Positions 11,881 to 22,464 of a stretch of DNA of 64,000 nt are shown here, one piece after another (the first letter of the stretch is position 1; every line of letters begins with the position of its first letter). The translations under genes were made by a program, and so were the position numbers. Under the pieces are notes generated by a model. It saw only the letters and a list, made by a program, of their open reading frames with translations, did no database searches and was not told the origin of the DNA. Source of the stretch: Terramyces sp. JEL0728 (taxonomy: Eukaryota; Chytridiomycota; Chytridiomycetes; Rhizophydiales; Terramycetaceae); the NCBI GenBank assembly GCA_027603945.1, contig JADIIU010000007.1, forward strand, positions 62,001-126,000. Reading direction: 5' to 3'.

Positions 11881-13317
11881 TTATTGACCTAATTTCTTTT
11901 TGTATTCAGCAACATCCTTTTCCAACACTCTTCTTTGTGCTGAAGCTCTGCCTTGAATTGTATCAATTAATTCTCCATCTTCGGTTCCTTTAAGCGCACT
12001 TCCGTACTTTTCAAGTAAAACAGCAGACTTGTCTTCAATAGCTTTCAATACCACACTCAATTGGTTTGGCAACCAAGTAGCCATTGGGGAACCGCCGGTA
12101 GCTTTAGGATAAGCAGTGCGTTTGATGATGTATTCCTTGGCAAAGTTCCAGTGACGGTGTCTGAAATCTCTAACTTGATCCAAAAGAGCAATGTACAAAG
12201 TCAAACTCTTTGCGTCTCCAAGACAGTATTTTTCAATGTTCAGTTCGGAAGCGCTTTGTTGAACCCAGGAAACGAAACGGTTGTGGTCGATTGGTCTGTA
12301 GCTTCTGAAGTCACGCAAGATCTCAGTCATTGGGTTGTCTGGCATACCTTGAGTTAATTGTAAAAAGTTGTCGCAACATGGGATGATAGAGTCGTTGGCA
12401 CCAGACTCGCCTCTATATTCACGAGGTTTGGTGTCGACACCTTCGTAAACTACGCCGTTAGGGAACATTTCGTTTTGGCCTTTAATACCCATGATGAAGG
12501 TTCTGAATTTCAGGTAATCCACAGGCTGAGATTCAGCCCACATGTCTTCCATCACACCGTTGATAGTCTTCATGGTGTTTACTACAAAGGTCAATTGGTG
12601 GTTAAATTCCTCACGATCATTCTTGGATGCAGCATCCAAGGCTTTGGTAAGATGCTCAACAAATTTAGGAGTGTGTCTAACCATAGCAACGTGGATACCA
12701 ATGAAACCAGTTTCAGACTGCATACCGGAAAACTAAAATTAATATTTTCGTACCTTTCTGATCAATTCCAAGTTTTCAAAGTACAATGGTTCGTCCTTGT
12801 TCTTGCGCTTGTAGTTGTAAAGAGCATAGGATTGAGCGTACTCCATAAATGGTTTGGCCTTGATTTTGTCAGATATTTGTTGGAGAGGAATGGCGATTTG
12901 TTTCGGCAAGGTTTGTCTCCCTAGACCATAATGACCTTTGGATCTGTTCATAATATCACATGGTTCAAGTAAATATGAACTGGCAGCGAATGTGTAATCT
13001 CTGAAAAGAGCCATTAATAATTCTTGGTCTTCAATATCTTCAACTGAAAGAACAGGAAGCTCCTTCAAGACAGCATCGCCAAATTCGCCCTTTGCAAGCA
13101 GACCCTTTGAACCATCTTCTTTGGTTAGGGTCATTCTGTCCAACAAACTTTCAAGAGCTGCGAATCTTTCTGGAAGCTTGGCAATTGGATCGTTTCTAGG
13201 CAAGAAACCGTTATCAGGGGAAACCATGAACACAGGAGTGGTTGGTTTCGGGGAGGTAGGGAAGGTCCATGATTGGTAAGATCTGATTCTTGAAGAGTTT
13301 TTAAATAATCGATTCAT
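11881..13317 (-). CDS. Indoleamine 2,3-dioxygenase family heme enzyme
   Basis: This family opens the indole ring of tryptophan to N-formylkynurenine using a histidine-ligated heme, the first step of the kynurenine/NAD pathway. Recognisable segments are SRIRSYQSW, LPKQIAIPLQQI, the substrate loop RKFSGMQSETGF, and RDFRHRHWNFAKEYI, whose last His before WNF is the expected proximal heme ligand. A 21-nt intron at 12753-12733 falls exactly inside the substrate-loop codons (RK|FSG). Length is about 471 residues. The start is the ATG at 13317. The N-terminal 20 residues are basic and lack acidic residues (MNRLFKNSSRIRSYQSW), which could mean mitochondrial targeting. The stop overlaps AATAAA. Tryptophan versus another indole as substrate cannot be decided here. 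Confidence 0.85.
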
Positions 13318-13851
13318 TTGCAAGGTTTTGGCAGTATTTTTTCATTTATATTTGCGCCACCAGCCGCGTGAGTTCCCTGCCTCTGACGAATAAGGTACTC
13401 AGTGGGGCATTGGAACAGTAGTTGGGAGGTTAAGAATCCTTTTAATTAAAGAAAGAACTCAGACACACACTCACCATACTCACCTTTGATGTCTTGAATT
13501 GCTTTGGACGGAATTCTTTGGTCGCTCGCATAACCATCATGTGACTAGTAGGGCAAAAATGCTTTTCTTTAGTGTTAAATGAATCTTGTAGTTTTGGTGG
13601 GACTGCTATTGATGGAGTGAACTTGAATTCAATGAAGATGGAGAAAGAAATTAACGATTACAGCCATGATAATTCGCTGGTAATAAGATTGTAGTTCTAG
13701 AGTTCGAGAGGCGGCAATTTCAACAAGATGAAATACATTTTAATGGTCACTTGACAGAGTGGTAATTATGAGTAATGGTCCATTATCCAAGAAAATTTTG
13801 CATATTTGAAATATATTTTCAGTCAAAATCAAGGTGAATCCAACAATTTCC
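13318..13851. other. Intergenic region upstream of the IDO gene, no gene seen
   Basis: The 534-bp stretch lies upstream of the IDO start and downstream of the DUF1330-like gene. Both strands were read for spliced frames with the short-intron pattern and none with recognisable protein character was found. A short minus-strand frame begins at 13534 with basic residues but ends after about 30 codons and has no support. The region most likely holds the IDO promoter. Confidence 0.4.
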
Positions 13852-14238
13852 TTAGAGTTTAGAGATTGGGATTGCTGGAATGAGCTGTGCGTTTTCGAGG
13901 GCATCAGTTCTAAGGTGCTCAATAGCTTTGTACTCTTTGCTGCTTGCCATGGTAACAAACGCTTCTTTTGACGGGTATTCTATTATCAAAATTCTATCCC
14001 AAACTGTGGATCCGACCAATGGTCCTTCCTTCATAGGTGTGCCAGCCCAGATGAATCTTCCTCCAGCTTTTTTAACGAGTTTGTATACCAAATCTGCGTA
14101 CTGCTCATACGACTCTTGTCCGCTAATTCCATCCTTTGTTTTAGGTTTGAATTTCAGAAAGTTTACCTGATGAACCGGTCCTTTATGCGGACTTGCAAGA
14201 AATCGTAGTGCTTGTTCTCTTGTAGGAACTAGGGCCAT
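13852..14238 (-). CDS. DUF1330-like dimeric alpha/beta-barrel protein, copy A
   Basis: Small single-exon protein of 128 residues. The pattern VNFLKFK, then a Gly/Tyr segment, GGRFIWAGTP, STVWDRILIIEYPSKEAF and a C-terminal LIPAIP matches the DUF1330/EthD class of ferredoxin-like alpha/beta barrels, which usually dimerise and often act on small aromatic or reactive molecules. No catalytic role is established for these fungal members. It is a tandem paralogue of the gene at 14399-14794, in the same orientation and separated by 160 bp, so the pair arose by local duplication. The start is the ATG at 14238. The lack of introns sets the pair apart from most neighbours. Confidence 0.7.
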   Translation of the reverse strand: MALVPTREQALRFLASPHKGPVHQVNFLKFKPKTKDGISGQESYEQYADLVYKLVKKAGGRFIWAGTPMKEGPLVGSTVWDRILIIEYPSKEAFVTMASSKEYKAIEHLRTDALENAQLIPAIPISKL

Positions 14239-14398
14239 TGAAAATAGTAGAAATTCAGCACATTTGTAGATCGTGGTTTAGGCTGAAGTTGATGGCATAC
14301 GGACCGCGTATCTAGATCATATTGCAGGAAATTGCAGGAGTAATTGAGAACATTAGGTTCGGCAAACCTACGATCGGCAACTGGAAATTTCGGTTTAT

Positions 14399-14794
14399 TT
14401 ATATTTTAGCTTTGTAGTAAGTTGGAATAGCTGGGATCAATTGGAACGCTTCTAAAGCCTCTTCCCTTAGATGACTGAATGCTTTATACTCCTTGCTGGT
14501 TGCCATCTTGACGAATACTTCCTTTGATGGATATTCTGCAACAAGAATCCTATCCCACATAGCATTACCAACCAACGGACCTTCTTTCATTGGAGTACCT
14601 ATCCATACCATCTTTCCGCCCAGTTTTTCGACCAATTCAATTGTACGCTTCATGTATTCGTTATAAACATCTTCACCAGATTTTCCATTCTTGGTTTGTT
14701 TCTTGAATTTTACAAAATTGACTTGATGGATAGGTCCAGTGTGAGTACTGGAAAGGAATTTCATTACTTGCTCTTTTGTTGGTGCGAATGCCAT
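14399..14794 (-). CDS. DUF1330-like dimeric alpha/beta-barrel protein, copy B
   Basis: Paralogue of the gene at 13852-14238, about 131 residues and also without introns. Shared blocks include HQVNFVKFKK, GGKMVWIGTPMKEGPLVGN, WDRILVAEYPSKEVFVKMA and LIPAIP. The two differ mainly in the linker around residues 35-55 and in the C-terminal tail (TYYKAKI here). The start at ATG 14794 is chosen because the frame further upstream begins only with TTG. The function is inferred to be similar to copy A; a role in small-molecule metabolism or detoxification is only a guess from the fold. Confidence 0.7.
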   Translation of the reverse strand: MAFAPTKEQVMKFLSSTHTGPIHQVNFVKFKKQTKNGKSGEDVYNEYMKRTIELVEKLGGKMVWIGTPMKEGPLVGNAMWDRILVAEYPSKEVFVKMATSKEYKAFSHLREEALEAFQLIPAIPTYYKAKI

Positions 14795-15008
14795 TTTGGA
14801 AGGTGGCAAACTTTTCAAGATGTGTTCACTACCAGGATATATATACTGTAGAAGGGTTACATAGACAATTCAATAGTACGGTTTACTAATACAAGAGAAA
14901 GCACTACTGCACCAATAAGATTCCGTTGATATTTTTTCATTATCACTCATCATCTCTAAATATTGCGGTACCTGCTTTAAAAGGGAAAATTAAACAAGAA
15001 AATTGAAA

Positions 15009-17813
15009 ATGAATAATCTGTCGCAGGTAACTATTGCAGCGCCAAACCAAGAAATATTTGACCAGACACTCTGCTTCTATCTCGACCTGGGCTTCAAATT
15101 AATCGAGCAACAGCCAGACAAATCGTATCTACATTATTTTTCCCAAGTTGGAATAGATTTGTGCATCGTCAAGGGCGAATTAACCAACCAAGCATTTTCT
15201 ATTACAGTTCCGAAAGAAGTAATATAAGTTAATATAGAACACAGCTGTTAAAGTTGATCCGATCGGAAACACTGTTAATTTCGTTGCAAACAATCGGTAC
15301 GATATCCAGCCTCCTCCTGTACAATTACCTGTTGCTTCTGAGCCGGTATTGCCAAAACCAGTCTCTGGGAATAACAAAAAGATTGGGATTTTGACTTCTG
15401 GTGGTGATTCTTGCGGGATGAATGCTGCCGTTCGCTCAATTACTCGCGTTTCTTTACAAAAAGGCTGTACCCCGTATGCTATTTACGAAGGCTACCAAGG
15501 TTTAGTCGACGGTGGAGATAAGATTCAGGAATTAAAATGGGACGATGTCAGAGGGTAAATAACCTTAATTTAGGTACCTTGCAAAAGGAGGTACTTTGAT
15601 CGGAACAGCAAGATGCAAAGAATTCAGAACCAGAGAAGGAAGATTAAAGTCTTGCTATAATTTAATTAAAAATGGGATTGACGCACTTGTAGTTATTGGC
15701 GGTGATGGATCTTTAACTGGTGCTGACACTTTCAGGGCTGAATGGACTGGATTAGTAGACGAATTAGTTTCAACTGGAAGATTGACTGAAGCCGAGTCGA
15801 CTCACCTGCGCAACGATCTAGCAATTGTAGGATTGGTAGGCTCCATTGATAACGACATGTCTTCGACAGGTACTTGTTGTATAATCTAGACATCACCATT
15901 GGCGCTGTTACTTCTTTACACCGAATTTGCGAGTCTGTGGATTCGCTTACATCCACTGCTCAATCACACCAACGTGCTTTTGTTATCGAAGTAATGGGTA
16001 GACACTGCGGTTGGCTGGCATTGATGGCTGCTATTGCAGTTGGTGCTGACTGCTGTTTCTTACCAGAAAGACCTCCGCCGTTTAACCAAGAAAAATATGG
16101 AAATGACTGGGAAAAGGAAATGTGCGATATAGTCGCCAATAATCGATCCTTTGGAAACCGAAAAACACTAGTTATCGTCTGCGAAGGCGCAATTGATAGA
16201 GATTTGAACCCTATCAAGCCGGATCAAGTAAGGAAATCGCTTGAAAAAATTGGGTTGGACACTAGAGTTACAACTCTAGGACACGTCCAAAGAGGTGGGT
16301 CCACTTGTGCGTTTGATAGATATTTGGCAACTGTGCAAGGCGTAGAGGCAGTTGAAGCTGTATTAAGATCCAACAGGGATATCCCGGCTCCGATGATTGG
16401 GATGTGTCAAAACAAAATAGTTTCCATACCGTTGATGGAGGCTGTAAAATTGGTAAATTTCAGTCTAATGATAGACTCAAGAGGTTGCTACTTCTATTGC
16501 TAAAAAAGATTTTGCACATGCAATGGAACTTCGTGATCCTGCCTTTACTTCAAGCTTCAACTCTTACATAGAAAGTGGTTTACGGGCTTCTCTTGAAAAA
16601 AGCCAAGCTACTCCAAAGAATATCCGGGTTGCTATTTTACACTGCGGTGCTCCTGCAGGTGGTATGAATGCAGCTACTAGAATCTTGGTTCGTTTGTGCC
16701 ATTCTCGCGGGTTCACTCCATTAGCAATCAAAAATGGATTTTCTGGATTGGTGAACGGAGAAATCGAAGAAATGAAATGGGAAGATGTCCGAGGATGGCA
16801 GGTAATGGGTGGAACTCAGTTGGGAACTAACCGTGACCATCCCGAGCCAATTCAAGGCATCAATTCAAACTTGAACCCTGCCGGAGTAGACAAGTTGATC
16901 AACACCGGCGCAATTGCCTTTAATTTGCAAAAATACAAAATCAGCACTCTGGTAATCATTGGTGGTTTTGAAGGATTCTCTGCACAGATCGCATTGACGG
17001 AAGCACGAAAAGTATATCCTGCATTATGTATCCCAATGGTATACCTTCCTGCAACAATTTCAAACAATATCCCTGGAACCGATTTCTCGATTGGTGCTGA
17101 TACTGCCTTGAACGTAATTGTTGAGGCTTGTGATAGAATTAGGCTGTCTGCTAATGCATCACGAAAGAGGGTATTCGTTGTCGAAGTACACGGCGGAAAT
17201 TGCGGGTAACTGACTATTTTATCCTAGGTACTTGTCCACTATGAGTGCATTGGCTGTGGGTGCATCATCGTCTTATATCCCAGAAGAAGGTTTATCGATT
17301 GAAACTTTACACAATGATATAAAGCACCTAATTCGTAGATACACTGAAGAAACCAAAAACGGTATTTCCAATGAAGGTCGTGTTATCCTTCGTTCTGAAA
17401 ATACTCAACCCAAAGTTTACTCTACATCAGTCATCTCTGGCATCCTACATGCAGAAGGAAAAGGGTTGTTTGACTCTAAAGAAGCTGTCCTCGGCCATTT
17501 GCAACAGGGTGACATTCCTTCCCCGCTCGATCGTATCAGAGCCACCAGATTAGCTGTGAGTGCGATTGACTGGATTGAAAATGTCGTGGGCAAAGTCAAG
17601 CCAACCAAGGATATTCCTACCTATACAACCGACAAACAACATTCTTGTGTGATTGGCATAGTTGGAAGTATGATTATTCCAACTCCTATTTTGGATGCGA
17701 GAGAATTGGCCAATATGCGGAAACGAGTTCCCAAGGAAGCCTGGTGGATGGGATTACGTCCGTTGATTAGAGTATTGGGCAAGAGAGAGTACAATGACCA
17801 AGCAAAGTTATAA
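15009..17813 (+). CDS. Fungal ATP-dependent 6-phosphofructokinase
   Basis: Committed step of glycolysis: fructose 6-phosphate to fructose 1,6-bisphosphate. The ~900-residue protein has the fungal layout: an N-terminal glyoxalase-like domain (residues ~1-100, [20 protein letters not shown]), then two tandem PFK halves. The first half carries the catalytic blocks [42 protein letters not shown] and MGRHCGWLA. The second half (from ~16570) is the degenerate allosteric copy ([27 protein letters not shown]). Five introns of 19-22 nt: 15219-15237, 15555-15573, 15870-15889, 16453-16474 and 17206-17227. Each restores a conserved junction, for example DVRG-YLAKGGT. The start is the ATG at 15009. The stop is followed at once by TAA and overlaps AATAAA. 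The glyoxalase-like extension supports a fungal origin. Confidence 0.95.
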
Positions 17814-17940
17814 TAAATTCAGTTCTATTACTGGTTCTAGTCAATAATCAAGCGCTGATGTCAGGGGAGCAGATGTCAATTAAGGCATACATAAAAAGTG
17901 CATAATGATTAAATATATATGAAAGGTAATATATTTCCAA

Positions 17941-18545
17941 TTACTTGAGTGGTACGAAACGGGAAGAGTTGGTAGCACCGATACCTGGACGACCGTGACG
18001 AACTGGTTTGTAGGTGATTGAGAATTCTCCCAAGTAGTGGCCAACCATTTCAGCTTTAATTTCGACTTGGTTGAAGGTCTTTCCGTTGTAGATACCAATG
18101 ACTGAACCAATCATTTCAGGAACAATAATCATGTTTCTTAAATGGGTTTTGACAACAGCTGGCTTTTCGTATTGTGGAGCTTCCTTCTTTGCCTTACGGA
18201 GCTTCTTGATAAGACCCATAGGCTTGCGTTTAAGACCACGTTGGAAACGTCTGCGAGCACGGGAATGGACAAGGTCGACAAGCTATTGTTAAAGCGATAA
18301 TACTTGTTCAGTGCTCATGTCCAACAATTGTTCCAAATCAACACCACGGTAGGTGAATTTTTTGAATGATCTCTTTGCTCTGGAGATAGCAGCAGCTTCT
18401 TCGTCGTGATTGTCAGCCTATTGATTAGTCTTGTCCTTTTGATAAATCCATCAATCCATTGCTATTTCCCTTACCCTCGGACAGCTACTTCAAACCTCTT
18501 TCAAGGTCTTACTTGAATTGATGGGTTTTACTGCTGTCTTACCAT
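17941..18545 (-). CDS. RPS15: 40S ribosomal protein uS19 (RPS15)
   Basis: Small-subunit head protein near the decoding region. After splicing the protein is about 152 residues and matches eukaryotic RPS15 throughout: [55 protein letters not shown] and [17 protein letters not shown], ending RFVPLK. The first intron directly follows the ATG codon (18542-18418, 125 nt, GTAAG...CTAATCAATAG) and is the longest in the window. The second (18303-18283) is 21 nt. A long first intron right after the start codon is typical of fungal ribosomal-protein genes and may take part in regulation. Confidence in the product is very high; the first exon of one codon is inferred from the strong splice signals. Confidence 0.95.
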
Positions 18546-18704
18546 TTTTTAAGGTGAGTTGGATTTCGCTGAGAAGCAGAAAAAATATTGAAATTCTCCG
18601 AACACCAGCCAATAAAATCGCTAGATACCACGTGATACTTTAGAATGAATCGTGGACATGGAATAGATAAGAGGTACTGCACAATAATAAAATATAATCT
18701 TTAT

Positions 18705-19091
18705 CTAAGGAATAATATGGTAGTAAACTTGTCTGCTTTGGCTTTGATGATAGATAATAAGAAATCCAATAGCCAGCAGCCAGGTGATATTAATCCCAGA
18801 AAACAATATTCCGTGGCTCTTTGCAATTTGCAACAGTGAATAGAGAACGTGAACAGCCAAGCACCAGACTACTACGGCTGTTGGTGTATCTTTAGGCTGC
18901 AGGATAGAAGCAAGGAGGTAAAACCAGCCCAGTCCTACAATTGCGAATAAACCTACTTCGGTAATTGCTGAGCCAAAATGACAGTATTCATGATGGCATA
19001 GCACCAAGTCGCCGTAAAATTCAACTGCAGAGAGGTTCACCAAGTAAGTGAATGTGAATATTAAAAAACATGCTGCAAATAGAATCGACAT
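18705..19091 (-). CDS. Four-TM membrane protein, claudin/tetraspan-like (copy A)
   Basis: A 128-residue single-exon protein with four predicted membrane spans (ILFAACFLIFTFTYLV; FAIVGLGWFYLLASIL; VVVWCLAVHVLYSLL; NITWLLAIGFLIIYH) and a cysteine pair in the first loop (CHHEYC). The C-terminal pattern 'YHQSQSRQVYYHIIP' closely parallels 'YHLIQSQRVYYYTPIP' of the next gene, so the two are tandem paralogues. The family is not firmly recognised. Claudin/PMP22/Sur7-type topology is suggested by four spans and a cysteine-containing first extracellular loop. The location is probably plasma or endomembrane; no function can be assigned. Confidence 0.55.
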   Translation of the reverse strand: MSILFAACFLIFTFTYLVNLSAVEFYGDLVLCHHEYCHFGSAITEVGLFAIVGLGWFYLLASILQPKDTPTAVVVWCLAVHVLYSLLQIAKSHGILFSGINITWLLAIGFLIIYHQSQSRQVYYHIIP

Positions 19092-19145
19092 TTTCCGTTT
19101 GTGTAACTTTGATCTGCAAAAGAGAATAAAATCAACGAAAATTTA

Positions 19146-19778
19146 TTAAGGAATAGGGGTGTAATAATAAACTCTCTGGCTTTGAATCAAATGGTATACG
19201 ACGAATACAATCACGGTACCAATGGCCAATCCCCAAGAGGCATTGAGCGCAGAGAAACTGTAGCCATACGCACCGCCAACTGAAAACACAGCGTCCTGTC
19301 TAATATTTGAGATCAGCTGCATTACGATAACCTGGAATAGAGCTAAAATTAAGTCAGCTTACCAAACACCGAAGAGCACCAGAATACCACAGATGTAATC
19401 AATCCATTGACAACAATAATTCTAGTCAGCCAAGCACCAACAGCTATACCGCCAAACACCAGCGCACCGATTTGTAAATATCTAGCTGCCAACCAAGTCT
19501 GGCAAAATGAGAGTTCTTTGTACTGGCCCTTGTTATCCACCAATTCTAGTTTACAATCTTTTGAAGGAAACTACATTAATAAGAGATACTTGCTCGCAGC
19601 TGATTGAAGATCCAGACACTGTACATACTTGAAATAGACCAAATTCTACTGTGGGGTAGGATAAACCAAGTATCGGTGAGATACGGAGAAAGTCTGCTGT
19701 GAGTGAAGCATAGAGAGAGAATATATAGGCTGCTGAGAACAAGAGAAACAAGGAAGCTATCGGTTTGGAAGGCACCAT
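19146..19778 (-). CDS. Four-TM claudin/Sur7-like membrane protein (copy B)
   Basis: Two introns (19589-19571, 19 nt; 19362-19343, 20 nt) join three fragments into about 197 residues. The N-terminal helix (IASLFLLFSAAYIFSLYASL) is followed by a loop with FGLFQVC...SC, reminiscent of the claudin W-GLW-C-C signature, plus two further cysteines (KDC, SFC). Three more spans follow. The C-terminal tail is shared with the neighbouring copy A. Its start codon lies only 15 bp from the divergent kinase start at 19794, so both promoters must reach into neighbouring coding sequence. The stop overlaps AATAAA (CCT-TAATAAA). Assignment to the claudin-like superfamily is tentative. Confidence 0.6.
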
Positions 19779-19793
19779 CAAAAGTTAAAAAAA

Positions 19794-20997
19794 ATGAGTG
19801 AAAAACAAATCGCAGTCTACTCTTTTGAAAATCCCGCCGACCCACATTACATTTCAACTACATTCAAAGGCAATTGTACGGCAGTGGATCAATTCAAAAA
19901 ATTGAATAGAGTCGGTGAAGGAACGTATGGGATTGTTTATAGAGCGCAAAAGACATCAGACAGGGAAGAGCCTATTGTAGCACTAAAACGAATACGGATG
20001 GATTATGATAACGAAGGGTTCCCGATCAGTGCATTAAGAGAGATTTCACTGTTGAAAAACCTAAGACATGAGAATATTGTTTCTGTTTATGATGTCGTGG
20101 TTGCGAATGGACTGGATAATATCTTTATGGTCATGGAATATTGTGAGCAGGATATGGCGTACTTGATGGATAATGTGATGGCAAAGTATCCTGAACGGCA
20201 GTATAGACCGGCTGAAGTGAAATGCCTGCTGCATCAACTGCTTAAAGGAGTGTCTTATTTGCATGACGAAAAAAACATCATCCATAGGTAGTTCAAGAAT
20301 AACATTAGGGATTTGAAACTGTCTAATCTTTTGCTTACTGCCAAGGGAGTTTTGAAAATAGCGGATTTTGGGTAATTTGATAGTAATTTAGACTTGCTCG
20401 ATCATTCGGAGATCCTATTGATAGCATGACACCGAGAGTAGTTACTTTATGGTATAGAGCCCCTGAAATTTTGTTTGGGGCTTCAGACTATACGCAATCA
20501 ATAGATTTGTGGTAGTTGTTATTAATTATAGGTCGGTAGGGTGTATATTTGGCGAATTTATCCAATCAACGCCGTTGTTGCCGGGAAAGAATGAACCAAA
20601 CCAAATATTGCTGACGTGTAAGCTTTTGGGTACTCCTACAACACGGACCTGGCCAGAATTGGCAGAGCAGCCGCTATACAATACGATAAAGTTCCCAAAT
20701 ATTGACTATGACTCTATTGACAAGACCTTTCCAGACTCTACGGATGCTACTCTAGATTTAATTCGCGCATTCCTTGCATATCGGCCATCAAAACGCATTA
20801 CAGCAAGAGAGGCTCTGCGACACTCGTATTTCAACGAGTATCCCAGAATGTGTAATCCAGCGCTATTACCAACTTACCCAGAACTGCGAAATCTCAAAAT
20901 GGTGGATGAACACGGCGTAAAGAAACATAAAGTTTTCGATCCAAAGAAAGATCTGATCAATATTGATGAGCCAATTGTCAAGCGATATGATTATTAA
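19794..20997 (+). CDS. Cyclin-dependent kinase, CDK10-like
   Basis: Serine/threonine kinase of about 380 residues, complete from the glycine loop ([12 protein letters not shown]) through the cyclin-binding helix [12 protein letters not shown], the catalytic loop [16 protein letters not shown], the T-loop [14 protein letters not shown] and the C-lobe to [14 protein letters not shown]. The PISALRE helix is closest to the PISSLRE signature of CDK10. CDK11 (PITSLRE) is the alternative, but the short N-terminus and C-terminal PTYP segment favour CDK10. CDK10 partners cyclin M in animals and regulates transcription and ciliary events; the fungal role is unclear. Three introns: 20288-20308 (21 nt), 20372-20391 and 20512-20531 (20 nt each), the first inside the HRD codons. 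The stop overlaps AATAAA. Confidence 0.88.
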
Positions 20998-21370
20998 TAA
21001 AATATTACTTTCCGGAATGCTTCGGGTATGCCCAATCGCCTATTTCCTATTGAACTCTGACGCTGATCTCATCACCAAGTCGCAACTGATCTGTGTGCTG
21101 CGTTTAATACGTTTTGAAACACTGAACAACGTTTTTATCTTTATGGAAATTTTATCCTTTTCTCGCCGGCAAAAGAAATAATTTAGTGCTTGCGAATACG
21201 TGTCAAATTGCGTCTATAGGTGGTTAAATGCTATTGCTTGGCATTATTTGATGAATACTCCAACAGTTATGGTTTTGTCTAAAAGGTGAATTTTGCAGGT
21301 GGGTGAAATTTCCGGATCCTTCCGCCCAGACGCCACAAAATTACTCCAGAGAAACACGAATACCAATTTA
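20998..21370. other. Convergent intergenic region, no gene seen
   Basis: The 373-bp stretch between the stop codons of the CDK10-like gene and the velvet gene is long for this genome. Only a 72-codon frame with no protein character was found. No tRNA-like or repeated structure was recognised. It may hold 3' UTRs or an unrecognised RNA. Confidence 0.3.
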
Positions 21371-22066
21371 TTAAGTATTTACAGCTGTGATATCATTCAT
21401 ATCAGCCTCATTTAGATCCACTAATTTAGACATATAACTATATCGCCTGCTCCTGATTGGGATTCCCTGCAGAGCAAGACATTTTGAGAGGAAGGTTGAT
21501 TCTAAGTTAGCAAAAGGTACCGAGCATTCCGGGAAAGGTCTTTGGCGGGAATATTATAAACGACGAAGTATATAGTTCAGTAACACCTTCTACTGGGCTA
21601 TAATTAATACTATGTTACTTTTCTATATTCACGATCTGACACAAGAGGCGGTACTCGCCCTGAATTCTCACCGATAAATCAGGGAATATGAAAAACATTG
21701 CCTCTCCTTGGTCGTTTATGTCGTTTAATATTATAGCCGAGGCTGTGGTTTGTCCTAGTAGCGATTGATAAAAGATATCTTGGTCTTCTTTGCCTGGCTC
21801 GGTATCGGAGCGTATAATTGTACTTCTATTGAATGACTTGTCTGCAGAAACCAGCGTAACATGGCATACATAGTTGGATGCTAGTTTTTGCTTCCTAAAT
21901 TACAAGATAGATACTGCTTTAAGCTCATAGGAGGGATAGCAAGTTCGAGAATTAGTGGAGGATCGCTATATTAATCTAATACGTACAGCATTCTTCGATC
22001 TGGGAGGTTAGCAAACCCACACATCCTCCCTCTTGTCGGTTGTTGCCTTATATTTACTTCAAACAT
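21371..22066 (-). CDS. Velvet-domain transcriptional regulator
   Basis: Velvet proteins are a fungal-specific family of DNA-binding regulators controlling development, sporulation and secondary metabolism. The gene is invisible to simple frame scanning because four introns of 19-21 nt (21986-21966, 21914-21895, 21618-21598, 21520-21502) cut it into short pieces. The spliced ~204-residue protein is essentially a bare velvet domain: VNIRQQPTRGRMCGFAN, RRMLDPPLILEL, YVCHVTLVSAD, LLGQTTAS, MFFIFPDLSVRIQGEYRL and the closing FPPKTFPGMLEST followed by GIPIRSRRYS. Such a minimal form resembles VelB/VosA-type members more than VeA, but subtype is not decided. The stop overlaps AATAAA. This gene is strong evidence that the host is a fungus. 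Confidence 0.92.
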
Positions 22067-22464
22067 GCTTTCCTGTCGAAAAAAATCCAGAGTAAAATAG
22101 CGAGAAATGTGGCGGTTAAAAATGGAAATCCGTTGGTTACTCAAGGGTTTCAAGCGATTTCAAATAGGGGGTCTGGACCAGTGAGGAAGCACCTGGAAAA
22201 ATCTAAAGGGGAATAACAAACGGATACAATTTCCAATATTTTTTTGCCTTAAATTGAATAGCAATTTGGCTCATAAAATTCACCGTAGTGGGACTAGGTT
22301 TAGAGTGATTACGAAATCCTTTACAAATATGGCTGTCCGAAAAGCAAATTCAGCAAGCAATCATACGGGGGCTGAAACGGCTTGCTGTAGATTAAATTTG
22401 TACATTATTGTATTAATCCCTTAAAAGGGGGAAATTGGTAATTGTATATAAATCTTGTTATATT
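22067..22464. other. Intergenic region upstream of the velvet gene
   Basis: This 398-bp stretch lies between the velvet start and the NPL4 stop, both on the minus strand. No supported frame or RNA gene was found. It probably contains the velvet promoter, the longer promoter space fitting a regulated developmental gene. Confidence 0.35.

Noticed and set aside
13440..13560. Minus-strand basic frame starting at 13534 as a small gene or leader exon of IDO
   Set aside because: It ends after about 30 codons and joining it to the IDO exon would need a long intron with no clear branch site.
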